From: Methanoregulaceae archaeon
Lineage (GTDB): Archaea > Halobacteriota > Methanomicrobia > Methanomicrobiales > Methanospirillaceae
Length of the DNA stretch: 64,000 nt
NCBI GenBank assembly: GCA_015660965.1
Contig: JACTVG010000002.1
Span: 1 to 64,000 of the forward strand
Direction of reading: 5' to 3'
Below, piece by piece: positions 8,244-16,880 of this stretch (positions within the stretch are counted from its first letter, which is position 1; each line of letters opens with the position of its first letter). The notes below the pieces were generated by a model. It was not told the DNA's origin. It was given only the letters and a program-made list of their open reading frames with translations, and made no database searches. The position numbers and the translations under genes are program-made.

Positions 8244-8847
8244 TTCGCTGGATGGCGGATAGGTTTGTACAAACCGCGATAATAATTATTGACACCCAAA
8301 TGTAACCAATAACACCAAAAACAATTAAACAAAGTAGGGTCTCTGGTCTCCCAAAAAATCCAACTCCCTCAAGAGGGTCATCGATCTTGCCTTCAATCTT
8401 TTCACGATACCCAATTTCCGCATATACAACGGGTTTGATGAACGTATTCATAAGTGACCCAATGATAGCAAATGCGACTATAGCGTAGTCAGCGATGGGC
8501 GAGATAGGGTAAATTCGGCTTACGATTGCAGTTCCAGATAATCCAACTCCGAGAATTGCTAAGGCATCAACGTACTTGTCTACAATCCAATCAAAAACTG
8601 CGCCAAAATTTGTATGTGCACGTGTCTTTCTAGCAACGATACCATCTACCAGATCCAAAATGGCTGAAATTAAAAGTGTTAAACTTCCCCAGATAAACGC
8701 ACCCTCATAATAAAAGAATGCACATAAAATCCCAGCAGCCAATGCAAGGATTGATATCTGGTTTGGTGTGATCCCGATTCTCACAAAGAGGTCAGCAACC
8801 GGCTCAAGGTAACCGATAAATTTAGGCCGGAGTGCCGTTATATTCAT
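8215..8847 (-). CDS. CDP-alcohol phosphatidyltransferase (archaetidylinositol phosphate synthase-like)
   Basis: A 210-residue membrane enzyme with the full CDP-alcohol phosphotransferase signature DGxxARx8GxxxDxxxD, seen as DGIVARKTRA followed by HTNFGAVFDWIVDKYVD. It transfers a polar head group, probably inositol phosphate, to CDP-archaeol to make ether phospholipids. About five hydrophobic helices follow the motif. Methanogen proteins of this length and opening (MNITALRPKF) are usually annotated as archaetidylinositol phosphate synthase; the head-group specificity is inferred, not seen. Its 3' end overlaps artA, and its start faces the riboflavin-pathway reductase across 140 bp. Confidence 0.85.
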   Translation of the reverse strand: MNITALRPKFIGYLEPVADLFVRIGITPNQISILALAAGILCAFFYYEGAFIWGSLTLLISAILDLVDGIVARKTRAHTNFGAVFDWIVDKYVDALAILGVGLSGTAIVSRIYPISPIADYAIVAFAIIGSLMNTFIKPVVYAEIGYREKIEGKIDDPLEGVGFFGRPETLLCLIVFGVIGYIWVSIIIIAVCTNLSAIQRIIYLYKKLP

Positions 8848-8902
8848 AGCTCAATTCATGGTAATTGAGGCCATTAATAGTTGTGGTAATTTTTTTTCGA
8901 TG

Positions 8903-8923
8903 ATAGAATATAATTAATTCTAT
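8903..8923. promoter_or_regulatory. Inverted repeat in a divergent promoter region
   Basis: ATAGAAT-ATAATTA-ATTCTAT: perfect 7-bp arms with a 7-base AT spacer, between the divergent phosphatidyltransferase and reductase genes. It overlaps a TATA-like element for the leftward gene, and a rightward TATA (TTTATATG) is near 8944. It could be an operator or simply overlapping TATA boxes. Confidence 0.3.
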
Positions 8924-8987
8924 AGGTTTACCATCGTCACCTTCTTTATATGCCCTAACCAATGCTACAAACGAGTGTAGAAAAGGC

Positions 8988-9674
8988 ATGTCAGAAAAAA
9001 TCAATCGTCCGCATGTCCTGATGATGTCAGAAATTACAGCAGATGGCAAACTTACGCTTAAGAAGGGTGCCTCAAGCAAGATTCTGATGAAATACATGGC
9101 ACCTGAGACTGAAATTCTCCTCCATCAGACCCGTGCGGTATATGATGCGATTATGGTCGGTGCAAATACAATACGGATTGATAATTCCTATTTAACAGTC
9201 CGTCTTATCCCTGGAAAAAGTCCCTTACGAGTCATTCCATGCAGTATGGCGGACATCCCTCTCGATGCTAATGTACTCGGAAAAGACGCCCCGACTGCTA
9301 TTGCTGTCTGTGAAAACGCTCCTCCCGATCGTGTTGCCGCAATTAAAAATAGGGGTGCTCACATAATTGTTGCTGGAAAAAACCACGTTGAGCTCCCGCT
9401 CCTTATGAAAATTCTTAAGGAGAAATTTAATGTCAACAAGCTCATGATAGAGGGGGGTCCCACATTGAACTGGCATATGCTCCACCATAAGCTTGTAGAT
9501 GAAATTCGGCTCATTCACTTACCTTTTATCGTCGGGGGTTCAGACACCCCTTCATTAGTTGGGGGAATGCACATCAATAGTGAAGATGAGATGATCCGGC
9601 TAAATCTTAAAAAATATTATATGTGCGGCAGCAACTTGGTGTCGGAGTTCGATGTTTTGTATCGTGAGGGATAA
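8988..9674 (+). CDS. arfC: 2,5-diamino-6-(ribosylamino)-pyrimidinone 5'-phosphate reductase
   Basis: A 228-residue NAD(P)H-dependent reductase of the RibD C-terminal (dihydrofolate-reductase-like) family. It reduces the ribose of the GTP-derived pyrimidine to the ribityl form, an early shared step toward riboflavin and the deazaflavin F420. Family motifs are MSEITADGKLTLKKG near the start, AIMVGANTIRIDNSYLTVR, and KLMIEGGPTLNWHMLHHKLV with VDEIRLIHLPFIVGG toward the end. No deaminase domain is attached, as expected in archaea. The gene is followed after 5 nt by sppA, whose ribosome-binding site lies in this gene's last codons. Confidence 0.92.
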   Translation: MSEKINRPHVLMMSEITADGKLTLKKGASSKILMKYMAPETEILLHQTRAVYDAIMVGANTIRIDNSYLTVRLIPGKSPLRVIPCSMADIPLDANVLGKDAPTAIAVCENAPPDRVAAIKNRGAHIIVAGKNHVELPLLMKILKEKFNVNKLMIEGGPTLNWHMLHHKLVDEIRLIHLPFIVGGSDTPSLVGGMHINSEDEMIRLNLKKYYMCGSNLVSEFDVLYREG

Positions 9675-9679
9675 CTATC

Positions 9680-10480
9680 ATGATTCCACTAGATGAAGGA
9701 ACGACTCCAACTTCGGTCCCGAACTCATCTGTTAAAACGTGGCTGTTTATCGTACTTTTAGGAATCATCATTGTTATTGGGTTTTTAATTGCGGTTTTCT
9801 ATCTCACAAATTCCGATAAAATGGGGGTAACTGTGGTACGGATGGAAGGCACCTTAGTCACTGGAGACACTTCTAGCGACACTATAGCAGCTAGTGAAGA
9901 GGTAGGCAAAGAGCTACGGAATGCTGCCAATGATCCAATGGTAGAAGCGATAGTGTTACGGGTGAATAGTCCTGGAGGTACTCCTGCTGCCGCTCAAGAG
10001 ATAATTGGGGATCTCGAATATGCAAAATCAAAAAAACCTGTCGTTGTGTCAATGGGTGACATGGCGACATCGGCTGCATATTACGTAAGTGCGCATGCCA
10101 CCAAAATCTATGCTGATCCTGATACCTTTACGGCTGGTATTGGGGTGATGTGGACGTTCCCAGATATTAGCCAGTGGATGAATAGAGAAGGTTACAATGT
10201 TAGTATCGTGAAATCTGGGAGTAAGAAAGATATGGGATCAACATCTCGACCTCTCAGTGAAGAAGAACGTGATTATGCACAGAAAATCGTGAATTCAAGC
10301 TTTGAGAACTTTATTTCAGATGTTTTGGCGCAACGTCAAATTGCTAGAAGCGATATTGAAGATGGTCGGGTTATTCGTGGAGCCGATGCGGTAAAGATTA
10401 ACATTGTTGACGAGATTGGTAATTTGAACGATGCAATAGATGGGGCAAAAAAGCTTGCGAGTCATTCATCGATACATTAA
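9680..10480 (+). CDS. sppA: Signal peptide peptidase SppA (S49 family)
   Basis: A 266-residue membrane-anchored serine protease that degrades cleaved signal peptides. Residues about 19-43 form a single N-terminal transmembrane helix. The S49 core includes VNSPGGTPAAAQEI, the nucleophile Ser in MGDMATSAAYYVSAHA, FTAGIGVMW, and the general-base Lys in VKSGSKKDMGS. Length fits the short archaeal and Gram-positive SppA form. Translation is probably coupled to the reductase upstream (5 nt gap; GAGGGAT Shine-Dalgarno). The 3' end overlaps truD by 4 nt in convergent orientation. Confidence 0.93.
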   Translation: MIPLDEGTTPTSVPNSSVKTWLFIVLLGIIIVIGFLIAVFYLTNSDKMGVTVVRMEGTLVTGDTSSDTIAASEEVGKELRNAANDPMVEAIVLRVNSPGGTPAAAQEIIGDLEYAKSKKPVVVSMGDMATSAAYYVSAHATKIYADPDTFTAGIGVMWTFPDISQWMNREGYNVSIVKSGSKKDMGSTSRPLSEEERDYAQKIVNSSFENFISDVLAQRQIARSDIEDGRVIRGADAVKINIVDEIGNLNDAIDGAKKLASHSSIH

Positions 10481-11748
10481 ATCATTTTTAGTGGATTGGT
10501 TTTCATAAATTCCCTAGCAATAGTGGTTGCATAATGCCCTGGAGGTAGTATAAATCGCAATCGCACATTAGATTCTTCAATTGAAACATCAATTGGAGCT
10601 TGCAATCCAATGGGCCGGAGTGCTCCTTCGAATTTTGTCCGAACAAATTCGGATGCTTTCCGGAAATTTTCCGATCCAATCCCGCGATCTTTCATAAGTT
10701 TGACTATGAAATGTTCGCTTTCAGATAATGGGACGAAAGGTTCCTTACCAGGCATAAAAATCGCTATGCCGCATCTTCTACGTTTGATAAGCTGCTCAGC
10801 TGTTCTGGCATTAGCTTGAGTAACAATATCTTGTTTTCCGTTTGAAAAAATGAGCCGATCACCAGGATATGGAAGATGTAATGGAATTTTTTTTTCAAGA
10901 CGATTACTGATTCCCTCGTTAAAGAGATATGATTGAAATGCCGATACAAACATCGATAGGAGCTTTGTGGGAAGTGATTGAAGAGCACCTGCATAATCAT
11001 CTGGATGGTTATGTAAGTGCTGGAGCATTGACCGTTCATAAGCCATCACTATTGGTAGTTCCCGAAGAGCGGTCTTTGGATCTCGCGTTTGATTGAATTC
11101 GTCTCTTACATTCCTTATCGATTCTGCTTCTTGAGGAAAAGCAAGTCCTATATAGGTGAGAACCGCTTTTTCATAGTCAGCAGTGAGAATATGTTCACCG
11201 ACACGGTGGGTAATTGGTCGTACACCTCCAAACCTCTGTATTCCGTAATAATTTGGGATCCCTTTTTCGATATCATCAGATATTTCGGTTAACCTTGTAG
11301 GAAGATTAGGACAAGTTACATCTCGAATTAAAATATCAAACCGGTTTCCAAGCAAGTCTCCAAATGAAAGGCGAGTGTTCTGTTGTCGTATAACTTCAAG
11401 AGAAATATCCTTTAGATTAACGTTTTCCAATGCTTCTGGAGATACATTATACAATGAAATGAGTTGTTTAGTTACAGCTCGGCGGTCTTTAGTTCCAGCC
11501 CAACTGATCCGGCGATAACTAATCCCAAGTCTTTTTGCGATCTCTTTTATCGCGTGTTGCTGTTCCCAATTCTTCTTTGTCAAACGGCAGAGAAGATAAG
11601 GTCCTATTCCGCCCGTATCCGGCAATGGAATTTCTTCGACAAGGAAATCTTCAGCCCTTGATCGAAGAGTACCCCCAATTCCATCGGAATTGCTCGCGTA
11701 AAAGCGCATGCCCAAGTCTTGCTCAAGAGAGTATGGGCTTTTTCTCAT
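10477..11748 (-). CDS. truD: tRNA pseudouridine synthase D (TruD)
   Basis: A 423-residue pseudouridine synthase that in this family modifies tRNA position 13. The catalytic Asp lies in the family motif SWAGTKDRRAVTKQL. Other landmarks are SFGDLLGNRFDILIRD, YGIQRFGGVRPITH and FVSAFQSYLFNEGIS. Length matches archaeal TruD, which carries a TRUD insertion domain. The start overlaps the pth2 stop (ATGA), so pth2 and truD form a leftward two-gene operon. The 3' end overlaps sppA. Confidence 0.95.
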   Translation of the reverse strand: MRKSPYSLEQDLGMRFYASNSDGIGGTLRSRAEDFLVEEIPLPDTGGIGPYLLCRLTKKNWEQQHAIKEIAKRLGISYRRISWAGTKDRRAVTKQLISLYNVSPEALENVNLKDISLEVIRQQNTRLSFGDLLGNRFDILIRDVTCPNLPTRLTEISDDIEKGIPNYYGIQRFGGVRPITHRVGEHILTADYEKAVLTYIGLAFPQEAESIRNVRDEFNQTRDPKTALRELPIVMAYERSMLQHLHNHPDDYAGALQSLPTKLLSMFVSAFQSYLFNEGISNRLEKKIPLHLPYPGDRLIFSNGKQDIVTQANARTAEQLIKRRRCGIAIFMPGKEPFVPLSESEHFIVKLMKDRGIGSENFRKASEFVRTKFEGALRPIGLQAPIDVSIEESNVRLRFILPPGHYATTIAREFMKTNPLKMI

Positions 11749-12107
11749 AAGAGAGGAAGATTGCCAGTTATCCGATCGAGATCTTCACTCTTTGCGGGAC
11801 CAAGACCGAGTGCTGTGATAGTTCCTGGAGGAATTTCGGTCATCCCGGCATCTTGTATCAATGATGTTGAAATACCAGCGTATTCTGCAATCACTTTTAA
11901 TTCGTAAAGTGTACGCTCATCATTGGCTTTAAGAACAACTTTTTTCTGCCCCTCGGATAACCAAGCTTTTTTTAGGATTTTGTTAGCATGTTCATACGCC
12001 CCGATAGATGCATGAGCTGCTTGGGCGCATTTTTTACCACAACTCATTTTGATGTCATTACGCAAAACTAGGCACTGTTTATATTTGAAGACGGGCTCTT
12101 CAACCAT
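11745..12107 (-). CDS. pth2: Peptidyl-tRNA hydrolase (Pth2 type)
   Basis: A 120-residue archaeal/eukaryotic-type peptidyl-tRNA hydrolase that recycles peptidyl-tRNA dropped from ribosomes. Family residues are visible in LVLRNDIKMSCGKKCAQAAH, in WLSEGQKKVVLK, in the segment ISTSLIQDAGMTEIPPGTIT, and in the terminal ALGLGPAKSEDLDRITGNL. I use the ATG at 12107; an in-frame TTG three codons upstream lacks support. Its stop overlaps the truD start by 4 nt. Confidence 0.94.
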   Translation of the reverse strand: MVEEPVFKYKQCLVLRNDIKMSCGKKCAQAAHASIGAYEHANKILKKAWLSEGQKKVVLKANDERTLYELKVIAEYAGISTSLIQDAGMTEIPPGTITALGLGPAKSEDLDRITGNLPLL

Positions 12108-12234
12108 TATATACAATTTAGGTGCTGCCTTGTCAAATAGGTATAGCAGATAATAAATGACATTTTTTCAAAACGATGCCACTATCGTGAGATTTACTAT
12201 ACATAATCATCTATGAAGATAAGAAGTGAACAGA

Positions 12235-12744
12235 ATGCCATCAACTCAAATTTTGCCATCAAATTCTAATCGTCAAAAAGCAACATTTGGCGCTGGCTAT
12301 TTTTGGGGTGTAGAAGCAGCATTTAGAAAAGTACCGGGAGTTGTGGATACTGCTGTAGGATACATGGGAGGGACATTACACGAACCGACCTACAGAGATG
12401 TTTGTACCAATATGACAGGGCATGCCGAAGTTGTCGCCCTAATCTTTGATCCTAGCCAGATTTCATATGGTAAACTTTTAGATGTATTTTGGAGTATCCA
12501 CGACCCCACAACACCAAACAGGCAAGGTGTGGATATTGGTACTCAATACCGCTCAGTTATTTTTTATCATTCAAAAGAACAAAAAAAATCAGCAGAAGAA
12601 TCCAAGGAACGAATTAGTAAATCGGATAGATTTAAACATCCAATCGTAACTGAGATTATACCAGCACAAACGTTCTGGCGTGCGGAGGAGTATCACCAAC
12701 GCTATCATGAAAAACATGGCGGGTCTGGATGTGCTATTTACTAA
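12235..12744 (+). CDS. msrA: Peptide methionine sulfoxide reductase A, catalytic Cys replaced by Tyr
   Basis: A 169-residue MsrA-fold protein. The family normally repairs methionine-S-sulfoxide with a Cys in the motif GCFWG; here the motif reads GAGYFWGVEAAF, with TAT at 12298-12300 (residue 22) in place of Cys. Everything else is conserved: GYMGGTLHEPTY, TGHAEVVAL, GTQYRSVIFYH, FWRAEEYHQRY and a C-terminal GSGC that could be the resolving Cys. A single G-to-A change would explain it. So the protein is either catalytically dead, repurposed, or this is a base error. The ATG at 12235 follows GAAGTGA and is preferred over a GTG at 12226. The gene is monocistronic. Confidence 0.9.
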   Translation: MPSTQILPSNSNRQKATFGAGYFWGVEAAFRKVPGVVDTAVGYMGGTLHEPTYRDVCTNMTGHAEVVALIFDPSQISYGKLLDVFWSIHDPTTPNRQGVDIGTQYRSVIFYHSKEQKKSAEESKERISKSDRFKHPIVTEIIPAQTFWRAEEYHQRYHEKHGGSGCAIY

Positions 12745-12787
12745 TCTATTGCTGAAATATAGTGAGATGAATTAAAGACCTATATCC

Positions 12788-13210
12788 CTATCCACTTAGA
12801 CGGTATGAATTTGGAGGGCACGTATTGAATGACCCTTCAAAAATTTGTGACGGGTCGATATCGTCTGGAGGAGAGTATGGTTTTGGCTTATACCCAAGAG
12901 CTTTGAGAATTTCTTTCCGAGTAGTGAAAGAGCGTTTCAAAATAATATTTTTTAATCTCACCTCAGGAACAGGAAGTTCATGAATATGTCTATGACACGA
13001 TTGACATACAATTATACAATTTCGTTCAATCAGTTTCGGAGAAAGCGGAACGTTTTGTCTCAATGTTGTCAGGAAGTGAAATTCTAAAAGAGAAATGGAT
13101 TGATACTCAAAGCAAAGTTCACATGTACTCTCAACCGCTCGTTTCATCTGTTCTTGTTGTTCAGGATTGATTATTTCACTTGGTGTTTCATCCTGAATGA
13201 TGGCACTCAT
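12788..13210 (-). CDS. Cys/His-rich HNH-like protein
   Basis: A 140-residue protein with a treble-clef-like Cys/His pattern: CELCFEYQSI, then LEFHFLTTL, then RNCIIVCQSCHRHIHELPVP. Two CxxC pairs and a His-rich second knuckle with Asn nearby recall HNH endonuclease domains, but the catalytic His/Asn spacing is not clearly canonical. A basic C-terminal part (LKRSFTTRKEILKALGYKPK) could bind nucleic acid. I start at the ATG at 13210 rather than an upstream TTG. It lies 68 nt downstream of the THEP1 gene on the same strand, so the two may be co-transcribed. Function unknown. Confidence 0.65.
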   Translation of the reverse strand: MSAIIQDETPSEIINPEQQEQMKRAVESTCELCFEYQSISLLEFHFLTTLRQNVPLSPKLIERNCIIVCQSCHRHIHELPVPEVRLKNIILKRSFTTRKEILKALGYKPKPYSPPDDIDPSQIFEGSFNTCPPNSYRLSG

Positions 13211-13278
13211 AATTAAAGGTCGTTTATTAAATGTGGACTTAATAAGTTTGTGTCGGGGCAAGTTTCAAAAAAAACTCA

Positions 13279-13815
13279 TTAATTTCGTTCATCAAGTATT
13301 TTATGGATTTTCTCGACAATCTGATTCGTAAGAGCCAAACGATTTTCGAATCTGAGTCTGAAAATCTCTACATCGGTTCTTTTTTTAATTTTTTCAATCC
13401 AATTATCACCTTTTAACGCAATTGTGGCGATACAGAGGTTATCAGAACTAAGAATTTCAAGGATCAAGTTCCGAAATTTATTAGAAAAACCTTCCATTTT
13501 TCCAATTTCGTCAATGATGATAAGTTGATGGTGAGCACTTTGAAAAGGTATCACAGAAAGAAATGCATCAAAACTTTCAATATCGACACCGTATTTGCCA
13601 ACTCTATTTGGCAATTTGATACTCACATGTGAGAGAAGGGCATGGTTGCCAGATAAGCTCACTAATTCAAATCCTTGTCGTTTTCCCTGAGATCGAATTT
13701 CGGCAGTATAAAACCCAAAAGGTTTATAGTTGTCAAAATTTTGTGCAATATTACGGATAAGTGTGGTTTTACCACTTCCAGGTAATCCAGTGATAAGAAT
13801 ATTTTTTGTATTCAT
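13279..13815 (-). CDS. THEP1-family nucleoside-triphosphatase
   Basis: A 178-residue P-loop NTPase of the THEP1/DUF265 (cancer-related NTPase) family. Walker A is ITGLPGSGKTTLIRN and Walker B LIIIDEIGKMEGF with the family-specific EIGKME. GFYTAEIRSQGKRQGFELV is the conserved second segment. The family hydrolyses ATP and GTP slowly and its biological role is unresolved, possibly in nucleic-acid metabolism. Here it sits between a receiver/coiled-coil protein upstream (60 nt gap) and the Cys/His-rich protein downstream, all leftward. Confidence 0.88.
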   Translation of the reverse strand: MNTKNILITGLPGSGKTTLIRNIAQNFDNYKPFGFYTAEIRSQGKRQGFELVSLSGNHALLSHVSIKLPNRVGKYGVDIESFDAFLSVIPFQSAHHQLIIIDEIGKMEGFSNKFRNLILEILSSDNLCIATIALKGDNWIEKIKKRTDVEIFRLRFENRLALTNQIVEKIHKILDERN

Positions 13816-13875
13816 ATCGGTCCAAAGTTATCTCATAACATCATTAGGACTCATTGTTGGTTCTAAAAATGGATA

Positions 13876-15426
13876 TTAATGGAAACGATATCCAAGATCT
13901 TGCATTTGAGCATAAATGGATCTGATAGATTCCTCTTGCCGGGTGGTAAGGTGTCTCCCTTTTTGTATTAACCTACTCATATGGACAAGGTTTCCAAGGA
14001 GTTCTTTTCTTTGATCTTCAGGAATTGTTGTATTGTGATGAACCCATTTGATCATGTCGAACCAACGATCGCGGGTAACTGTCCAATCAGTTGCCATTTT
14101 TTCTTGTTGTTGAGTTGTCGTTTTTACTTCCGATGAATCAATTGGTTCCGTATCATCGTGGACAACATTGGGTTCTGTGGGCTCTTTGACACTAGTATCC
14201 GGCTGAGTGGTTGTGGATTTAGATAAAGGAAGACTCGTTTCAGGTTCTGGAAGTTTCATTTGGACTGTTGAAGGTGGGGGAAGTAGGGGTTCAGGTTCGA
14301 TTGCTTCGAGTTGTTCAATCGGTTTTAGAGAACTAGAATTAGTGGGTTTTTTTGTTTGAATCTCAAAATTTTTTGAAATATCGTCCTCTTGTGCAATCGA
14401 ATCAATGCTCTGAACGGTATTTTTTTCCATATTTGGTTCATTTTGCAAAGAAGATTCTTTTTCGTTCTGAGTATCAATAATTGTCTCTTCTCTCTCTTTA
14501 TTGAGAAAAGTTGCATTCAAACGATCCTCAAGTATTTTCCTTTTCTCTCTCTCTTCAGATAGCGCGGAATTCAAAACACCAATATCTCGTGATGCACCGT
14601 CAAGAAATTGTTGAGCGTTTAGATATTGTTCACGGAGCGCTGCCAATTCGGTTTCTTTGATTATACGAAGATTATGTTCTTCTTCGAATTGTTGTTGAAT
14701 CTTTTTTAAATCATCTAGTGAATTTTCTATTTGCGTTTCCAGTAAAATTGTGTGTTGATCTTTTTCTTGTATAGAGGAATTCAACTTTCCTATCGTACGA
14801 TTGCGTTCCTCCAATTCATCGTGAAGGTTGCGGACAGTTGAATCTCGTTCAGCACTAAGCGTTGAAAGACGAGTATTGAGATCTTTAATTTCATTCTGCA
14901 TTTCAGATCGCATCTGCTCTAGATTATTGCGAATCCGAACCGCAGATTCAAATGAAGTAAGTAAAAACTCCAGCAGCTGACGACGATTTGCAACAACGGA
15001 ATAATTTTGTCCGTCCTCTGAGACCACAAAACGTGTTGTTACTCCGTGTGGAATTATCTCCTCGGTTCGAGCTCTTTGCAGGTCAGAAATTGTAGATATT
15101 AGGTTTTGGGGATCGTATGGTTTTGCAATAAATGCATCAGCAGTACAATCAAGGACTTTCAGCAATATGCTAACACTTGTTAGGTTGATAAGAATAAGGA
15201 CCGGAATTTGAGATAGTTTTTTATCAATTTTTAATGTTCGGCAAAGTTCAAATCCATTAAAGGATGAACTTTCTGAATCGATCAGAAATAGACTAGTAAG
15301 ATCTGAATTCGCTGTTTCAAGAGCTTTAGCTGCATTTGAAGCAACTGAAAATAAGAATTTTTTTTGTTTGAGGTGGGTACTTATATTCTCCACCTCGGCT
15401 ATGTCATCACTCACAATGATAATCAT
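13876..15426 (-). CDS. Receiver-domain protein with long coiled coil
   Basis: A 516-residue protein. Residues about 1-115 are a response-regulator receiver: acidic pair in IIIVSDDIAEVE, phospho-acceptor Asp in LFLIDSESSSFNGFEL, Lys in AFIAKPYDP. Residues about 150-325 form heptad-rich coiled coil. About 325-440 is a low-complexity linker rich in Glu, Pro, Ser and Thr, and the last 70 residues form a small helical domain starting WTVTRDRWFDMIKW that I do not recognise. No output DNA-binding or enzymatic domain is present, so it may be a scaffold in a chemosensory or cytoskeletal context. The start at 15426 follows an excellent GGAAGGTGA site; the open frame extends 22 codons further upstream without support. 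Confidence 0.8.
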   Translation of the reverse strand: MIIIVSDDIAEVENISTHLKQKKFLFSVASNAAKALETANSDLTSLFLIDSESSSFNGFELCRTLKIDKKLSQIPVLILINLTSVSILLKVLDCTADAFIAKPYDPQNLISTISDLQRARTEEIIPHGVTTRFVVSEDGQNYSVVANRRQLLEFLLTSFESAVRIRNNLEQMRSEMQNEIKDLNTRLSTLSAERDSTVRNLHDELEERNRTIGKLNSSIQEKDQHTILLETQIENSLDDLKKIQQQFEEEHNLRIIKETELAALREQYLNAQQFLDGASRDIGVLNSALSEEREKRKILEDRLNATFLNKEREETIIDTQNEKESSLQNEPNMEKNTVQSIDSIAQEDDISKNFEIQTKKPTNSSSLKPIEQLEAIEPEPLLPPPSTVQMKLPEPETSLPLSKSTTTQPDTSVKEPTEPNVVHDDTEPIDSSEVKTTTQQQEKMATDWTVTRDRWFDMIKWVHHNTTIPEDQRKELLGNLVHMSRLIQKGRHLTTRQEESIRSIYAQMQDLGYRFH

Positions 15427-15587
15427 ATTTTCACCTTCCTGCAAACGCAACAAAGAGTGTTCATGCAAATGACCTATAGAAGAAAAATACACCGTAATCT
15501 TTTATATTCCTGTTCCTAGAAAAATCAAGAAATGATGATAGGAAGTTTTCCTAATTTATTTCTTTTTGATTTATTATTGAACAATAA

Positions 15588-16346
15588 TCATTCGTCCTGA
15601 AACGCACCCTGATACAACCAGCGGTGGTTCAATTCGTCGCGTTCTCTTCCTTCGGTATGTCGTTCACGAACAACCTCCGCGGGAATACCTGCAACAACTT
15701 GATTTGGCGGAACATCCTTTGTCACAACAGATCCAGCAGCAACAATTGCTTGATCACCAATTTTGATTCCGAATAAGATTGTAGCACCCGAATAAATCTT
15801 GACGTAGTCTCCGATGACTACACGACCATATGTCCGCTCCATATGGTTTGACTCAGAATGTGTATGTGTGAGTATCCGTACATATTCCGCAATGTCCACG
15901 GAATTGCCAATTTTAACACCGCCTTTACTGTCAATAAAAGTGTCCGCGCTCAAAAAAACATTATCTCCTACTTCAATGAACTGGCCAAAATTAAATCTGA
16001 CACCATTTTCACAACAAAAATTACTCCCACATTTTTTGAATAGTTTCTTTGCGATCATACGCCGGAACGGAAATGTAAAGTTTGTTGCAAGACAGAGAGG
16101 TGATTTTTCCATGGCTTCCCATAAAAAGTGTAAGTATCGCTGATCCTGTGTGAAGGGGTATTCGTGTGCAAGTGGGAGGTATTCGCTATACAATCTTATT
16201 TCAGAAAGTAGTGATTCTTCAGGTACAGGACAACCCATTAGATACAGGATGGAGGCAGTTTTTCCTACATCAAGTCCTCTATTAATAATTTCTTGGATAT
16301 CTTCCAGTAACTTAGGTATTTCTTTGGGTTCGTTTCGATCTGTCAT
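15588..16346 (-). CDS. Hexapeptide-repeat acyltransferase
   Basis: A 252-residue left-handed beta-helix acyltransferase of the maltose/galactoside O-acetyltransferase (LbetaH) type. The hexapeptide region runs about residues 105-225 with IEVGDNVFLSADTFID, VKIGNSVDIAEYV, VVIGDYVKIYSGATI, IKIGDQAIVAAGSVVTKDV and the typical ending VVAGIPAEVVRER. A probable catalytic His is in RILTHTHSESNHME. The N-terminal 100 residues are an unusual helical extension. The acceptor substrate cannot be told from sequence; cell-surface sugar or cofactor acetylation are options. Confidence 0.85.
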   Translation of the reverse strand: MTDRNEPKEIPKLLEDIQEIINRGLDVGKTASILYLMGCPVPEESLLSEIRLYSEYLPLAHEYPFTQDQRYLHFLWEAMEKSPLCLATNFTFPFRRMIAKKLFKKCGSNFCCENGVRFNFGQFIEVGDNVFLSADTFIDSKGGVKIGNSVDIAEYVRILTHTHSESNHMERTYGRVVIGDYVKIYSGATILFGIKIGDQAIVAAGSVVTKDVPPNQVVAGIPAEVVRERHTEGRERDELNHRWLYQGAFQDE

Positions 16347-16448
16347 ACAGTGTGATTATACCCAAAGGTGATGAGCATTGTGCTCAAGGTATTTCAAAAA
16401 CGGCGTTATTGATTCAAGTCTTATTAGTCATTGGGTCGATACTTATGC

Positions 16449-16688
16449 ATGGTAGTTGAAAAAATTAAAAAATGGTTGATGTTTTTTTGTGGAATCTTAA
16501 CAGCGATTATCATTGCTAATTGGATCTCTAATAACATTGTCAATATTATAGGAATTAGTGGCTGGAGTAGATTTTTATTGAGTTTTATTCTCTATGCATT
16601 TCTCTTTTTCACTATACTATATGCGTTAGAACGAATTTTTAAAGTCAATTTTTTTGGTTTGAATAAAGACGGGCCATTTTATCGATGA
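16449..16688 (+). CDS. Small two-helix membrane protein
   Basis: A 79-residue hypothetical protein with two hydrophobic segments (MFFCGILTAIIIANWI and FLLSFILYAFLFFTILYALE), a basic N terminus and a polar end NKDGPFYR. I recognise no family. I use the ATG at 16449 because the longer frame begins with an unsupported TTG. No Shine-Dalgarno is evident. Codon use and the balanced helix pattern favour a real gene. Confidence 0.5.
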   Translation: MVVEKIKKWLMFFCGILTAIIIANWISNNIVNIIGISGWSRFLLSFILYAFLFFTILYALERIFKVNFFGLNKDGPFYR

Positions 16689-16880
16689 CATCTAAAAATA
16701 AATTCGTGTCCGTGCACCGGTTTTCATGTTTCATCGATGTTATTTTGCACAAAAAGTATCCGGATCTTTGAATGCCACTTAATCAAGTTTGGGTATATTT
16801 TAAAATAGAATATTGGGATCTTACATTAATAGATAAAGATTAATCCCGAACTGCAGACAAAGAATGAATGTGAGTAGCGT
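16689..16880. other. Intergenic, no gene seen
   Basis: About 190 bp of AT-rich sequence between two membrane-protein genes on the same strand. It presumably carries the promoter of the HdeD-like gene; no RNA or strong repeat is visible. Confidence 0.4.
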
